Source: Hermatobates lingyangjiaoensis
Taxonomy: Eukaryota; Arthropoda; Insecta; Hemiptera; Hermatobatidae
Direction: 5' to 3'
DNA: 64,000 nt
NCBI GenBank assembly: GCA_026182355.1
Contig: JAPFBL010000006.1
Span: 7,344,501 to 7,408,500 of the forward strand
Shown: positions 57,601 to 63,600 of the stretch, one piece after another
Numbering within the stretch: position 1 is the stretch's first letter
How the letters are laid out: every line of letters starts with the position of its first letter
Made by a program: the position numbers and the translations under genes
Notes under the pieces: model-generated
Databases searched by the model: none
What the model was told of the DNA's origin: nothing
Seen by the model: only the letters and a program-made list of their open reading frames with translations

Positions 57601-60600
57601 ACTTATACTACTTTCAAAAATAATAGCTCATATATCTTTTAAGTTTTATTTTATTCAGTTAACTAGAGCTGATGATACCAGGTGACAATCTTCGCAGCAG
57701 TATCACTTAGCCTGATACGAACTATTTCACAGTTAACTTGAAATCACTGTAAATTTAAGTAGCAATTAAATTAATCAATCTAAGAGAGATTGGTCTAATA
57801 TTATCATTTTATTTACTCTCAAAAGTACAATATTCATTTTTCCAACCGTTTATTAAGATCATTTAACATTTAATGTAAAACAGTGATGTAATAATTGGTT
57901 TGAAAATTCTTTTGTTTTTAGCCTATGGATCAAATAATCAATTCAATTAGTGACAGCAACTTGCGATTGACACTTGCTTTTGGGATTGGACTGCACCATG
58001 CAGGATTGAAAGAAAGAGACAGAAAAACAGTAGAAGAACTGTTTTACAATCAAAAAATACAGGTAATTTCATCAATAATTTTAAGCTGACATTTAATTTA
58101 TTAACATTAAAATTGTAGCTTCTTTGTTTTTTTTTTTGGATGTCATTTAATTCTACTGTAATTTTGTTCATGTTAAAAGAAACATAGAGAAATTAAAAGC
58201 ACACATATACAGTCTCTAATTTTCGGTTTGAACCGTCTTCAGAATAGACAAGAGAGGGAAACCAATCGCACTGGTTCAGAGACAGTTGGAGACCAACAAC
58301 TATATTTGTCCGTTTCGGATTGTATTTCCAACGAAAAAGTATATATACACAAGATTTCACATAAACGCGTGAAATAACAATCAATGATCAAGCTACAATA
58401 TGAATAGAGGGGAGGCCGGAAATGTAAATGTAGCACAAGACAAAATATAATACAGAATATTCTAAATAGTAACCTACACAAACAAGTTGAAAATGGAATG
58501 AAAAACCAGGGATTTATTTCTGCTATTGAATATTAATTTCAACTGGATGAGGCTGATATATGTCTGAGTGATGGTTTTGTGTTGTTAGGTGCTGATAGCG
58601 ACTGCGACCCTTGCCTGGGGCGTGAACTTGCCTGCCCACTTAGTCATAGTGAAGGGCACTGAATACTATGAGGGGAAGACCAAGCGTTACGTGGATATGC
58701 CTATAACTGATGTCCTCCAAATGATGGGGCGTGCGGGAAGGCCTCAGTTTGACAATCAGGGAATCGCCTGCATCTTTGTCAGTTTGATTTTTATTAACTA
58801 AATTTATGTCCATTTTTGTGTTTTCAGCGTTTTGTAATCTTGTGTTTCGAAAGACCTAGTGTTCCTTTTTTAAAAAAAAAATCACTACCCCAATGTTTAC
58901 TCAAATTTGATGAAAAAAGTACTCTTGTTTAAGTATACTTAATATATTTTAAGCACTCGAGTTTAGATTTTGTATTTTAGAATAGCAATTATGCTTAGAT
59001 TTCATTTGATAATTTTCTTTTAAATTCAGGTTCACGATATCAAGAAGAATTTTTACCAGAAATTTTTGTACGAGCCTTTCCCGGTGGAATCAAATCTATT
59101 GGAGGTACTACCAGACCACTTGAGTGCGGAAATTGTAGCTGGTACAGTGAAGACTCGTCAAGATTCTTTAGATTACCTCACATGGACCTACTTCTTTCGC
59201 CGACTGCTCAAGAACCCTGCCTACTACGGCCTTGATAGCATTGAACCAGCTGACGTCAACGAGTACCTCACCCGTCTGGTGACCAAGTCACTTAATACTC
59301 TGTATGAGGCGGGATGTGTTTCTTTTGAAGAAGTTAGTTTTAATTTATCAAAAATATTTGATAATATTCTTATTATGTATGATGATTCACTTAGTAAATT
59401 TGGCATTTTATGTAAATGTTGCATCAACACATTTCTTTTGGATTGATTGTTTCAAATAATTTGCTAGTTATCATCAACGTTATTCCGTTTTTTACTTTCA
59501 GATTCAGTGAATGAACATCTGAAATCCCCCCCCCCTCCCTGCCTCAAACACACTGTATCCTGACTATTTTAAAATTCTTTGCATTTAGTTTTCCTCGTCA
59601 AAATTCTTAGTTCTTTTATGATTTCTTCAATATTTACTTCGAGTTTGCTTTGAAATTTATTATTAAATTAATATTTTTATGATTTTTATAATTATAATTA
59701 ATTGCACCTTCATTGCAATGGAGTTGCGATTGGTCCCTATGCTACAGATGACCCGGGGAGTGGGACAGTATGACCACTACTCATTTTAAGATGGTGCAAT
59801 TATTGAATGTGTTTCTTCGGAACTCCAAAAGTAGGGCGTGTAGTCAAATGTTCTACAAATTTTAACAAAACATTAAAAAAATTAATTAAAGAATTGATTG
59901 AAATCAAGTATATATATATATATATATATATATATACTACATCGACAAAGAACACAGAGAAATGAAACAGAAACTCACTACTATATTTCAATGGTCTCGT
60001 CATCAGGAGAATAGAAACGAGTCACTCCACAGGCAGACCACGACTGGCCGGTGGTCTTGAAAAACACTCAAACAGTGTAGCCAACTTACGTAGGGATGGG
60101 AGACAAGGATAGGTAAAGAAATAAAAGCAAATAAAAGCCACCGGCCAGTCGTGGTCTGCCTGCGGAGCGACTCGTTTCTATTCTCCTGATGACGAGGCCA
60201 TCGAAATATGGTAGTGAGTTTCTGTTTCATTTCTCCGTGTTTTTTATGTCGATGTAGTTTATTTAGTTCGTGGAATCGTTTCATGTAATTGGTATATATA
60301 TATGTAAACATCAATAATCAAAACCTTATAAGAAATGGGAAAAAAAGACTAAGATCTGTCAACCGTAACAAGCGGTCTTCTTCAGAGTCAACAACACGCA
60401 AAGACCGCTTGTTACGGTTGAAAGTTCTTAATCTTTTTTCCCCATTTCATATTGTGGTTTTGATCATTGATTGTTACTTCACATGTTATTTGAAAACTTA
60501 TATATATATATATATATATATAATGTTTTAAGACTAGCTAGTCTTATTATATAACGGCTAGACTAGCCGTTGCGTCTACAACGTGCTTGGTTTCCCTTTT

Positions 60601-63600
60601 TCTTTTCTCCTGAAGACGGAGAATCTTCAATTTTGAACTGTTGTATATATATATATATATATATATAACTTTAAATTACACAATGCATGACACAGAAAAA
60701 AGAATAAAAAGAACACTTAGAGAATTCAATATTTCGAACTGTTGTTCGTCATCAGGAGTAGAATAGAAGAGAGGACGAAGTGAGAGAGATCTCCCCACGT
60801 CAAATGATCAAACCACAATAAGAAATGGGAAAGAAGTGGTTTGATCATTGATTGTTGTTTCACGTGTTTATGTGAAATCCTTTTATATACATATATATAC
60901 ATATTCAAGGACTCTGGTTGAAAGATTTATGTCCTATTTTAGAATTTGCTTCTGTAATTTACATGTTGATTTTTCTGTCTTGTGCTTCTATAGATATCTG
61001 TCTTTCATACATATATTTTCAATATATGCTTATATGTAAATCACAAAAATATATATAGTACTGGATGTGAATATTAAATTATTACGAAGAAAATGGAATT
61101 ACCTAATTAATTGTAGGGTATGATTAGCTCAGTCGTTAAGGCGCTCACCTCTGGATTAGTGGGTCCGTTGTTCGATACCGACTCTGGCCCTCGATTTATT
61201 CACTTGGGAGGTGAATAAATCTGAGCGTTTCATCCCTCAGAGAGGACGTTTAACTGTCGGTCCCGAGCCTGTACGATGTCAGGTACTCGTTAAAGATCCC
61301 TACTCTAAATACAAAATTTAGGACTCCTAATGTAGAATCACCGATCAAACAAAAAGACCGTAAAGGCTGACGTTTCTAACCCGTTAGGGATTCGGCTTAA
61401 ACAAATAAAAACAAGTAACTAACTCATTTTACTGTTAAAACTGCCTTTAAAAAATTGAAAGAATTTAATTGGGTTGTATTTGTTTAGGACTGCAGAGGAG
61501 TGGGGACGACCTCGATGGGCAGGATTGCAGCATACTACTACCTGAGTCATCAGACCATGCTTCACCTTGCCAGTAAACTGGGCCCTGCCCTCTCCCTCGA
61601 GCACTGCCTTCTGCTCCTTACTCACTGCCATGAGTTCTCGCTTCTGCCTGTCCGACACAATGAAGAAATTCTCAATGGGTAGCTTTCATTTTTAAAACAA
61701 ATATTTCGATTATAGTTCAAATATATAACTTATAATCTGTTATGCTAAGTACATTTTAGTGGGTGATAACATAAAAAACATATATGTGAGAGGTATGTTA
61801 TACTTTTAGAATAATAGTTATATTCTAATTATCCTTACTATATAAGTAGAATTTTTTTTTCTAACTTAAAGGTATATTCACAGACAAAAGAATAATTTGA
61901 TTTCTTTGTGGAACAAACTAATAAAATACCTTTCCAAATAAATGGTATATTTGAATTATTTAATTTCAAATAGATTGGGCAATTTAATTGTTTAATTATG
62001 TTTTCTTATTTTTTTTATGATAGTTATAATTTATTTTAAAAGCATTTTGGCTACTTATGTAATGTTTATATCGATTTTATAAACATACAGAAGTAAACTA
62101 ATTAAGTTGTGCAGTGTTAGAAGTAAAAATTGAAAGCAGGAGCTTCGGATGAACTTAAACTGTTATTGGTGTACATTTCTATTTGGAAAAATTGTTTTTA
62201 ATTATTAAGCTGTATGTGATTCCACCTTATAATAAATTTTTAATAGTATGGATCTAATGATTCATCGATTTCAAAAATAACATTGATTGTCCTAATTCAG
62301 ATTCTTACTATTGGTCTCTGATTTTATTTCTCATATGTTTCTCAGTTGTTTTGTTTGTAAATATTTAAATGGATAGCAAGTACGAAAGATCTTTACAATC
62401 TTGAAAATAGATAGAAATTCATTTAATTAACTTTCATAGTTGGTAAAGGTATAATTTTAAAACTAAAAACATTGTTTGACTCTATGTGAGATGGAATACA
62501 CAGATGTCATATCGAACAAACATTTATGACGAATGAGTGTGATTCGTTTTGCTTATAGATTAATGTTGACAAGTTGTTTGTAATTAAGAACATGGTTATT
62601 AGTCTTGGAACCAAAACAAGTAGGACGCTTTTTCCTAGCTAATAGACTACGTGAGTCCAAGTTTGACCTGTTTATTTAAAATTCTACCTTAACTCAGTTT
62701 TTAAGTTCGTTTTCTGAATAAATTATGTTCATATGGATTTTAAAATCCTTTTCCTATTGCTCTGTATACATTAAATTAGTTTAATTAAATAAGAAAAACA
62801 TTGAAATCGTGATTAAAAGGTCACAATTTTTTCCATGAGTCAACTCATTTCTAAAAATAAATTACACTATTATGCATTAGATAATACCAATATACAAAAT
62901 AAGATTAGAATTTCACCTGTGATAAAGTAGCATAAAAATGATAAAACATACGTATATATTTTATGCTGCACTTGTATTTCAATAAAATTTATTTGCGATG
63001 TTATATTTTGAAATGATATATTAACTTATATTCGAGTCCTACATGCAGCCATACCTCTTCATATGAAATTAATCTTTGGAAGCGGTTTCGTAAGGTGAAT
63101 CGCTAATTACATGTAAATAGCCTAATGCTTTCCAAGCCCCTAATACCCACGCCAAAATGCAATTGATAAATTAAAATGTCCAATGTATGCAATAACCAAT
63201 ATAATAATTATTATACATATTATAATTGTAATAAGCATAGAGATAAATTTTAAAATAATAATAATAATGCGTAAAAATATGTAAAGTTGTTTATCTTTGG
63301 ATTTGAGCGAATGTGTGGGTGAATAGGAGGGTATGGTGGTGGGGGTACAGAGGAGGAGAAAACAAACGTTTCCTAACTGCAAAGTGTACACGTATGTACT
63401 GTACGAACAACTTACTTTAAATTTTAATAAAAATTATGAATTGAAAAAAAATTATATTCCTAACTTTTTATATTTTTTTTAACTTTTTAAAAGCTAAACT
63501 TGAATAAGTACAAAAATTACTTTCGTTTTTAAATGCTTTCGACTGAAGTGGCTTATGAGTGAAACTAAATGGGATGTTTTCGAAAACACAGAGTGCTGTG

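Noticed and set aside
57050..57620. Spaced repeats of ACTTTCAAAAATAA in intron 28
   Set aside because: Only three loose matches at unequal spacing in AT-rich DNA; not distinguishable from chance by eye.
60732..60755. Fully formed hammerhead ribozyme
   Set aside because: CTGATGA, a 4-bp stem II and GAAA are present, but stem III would be only about 2 bp and no complementary stem I arms were found; kept only as hammerhead-like.
61114..61190. Functional tRNA gene
   Set aside because: Box A and box B are recognisable, but the sequence does not close a clean acceptor stem and runs into a SINE body and A-rich tail.
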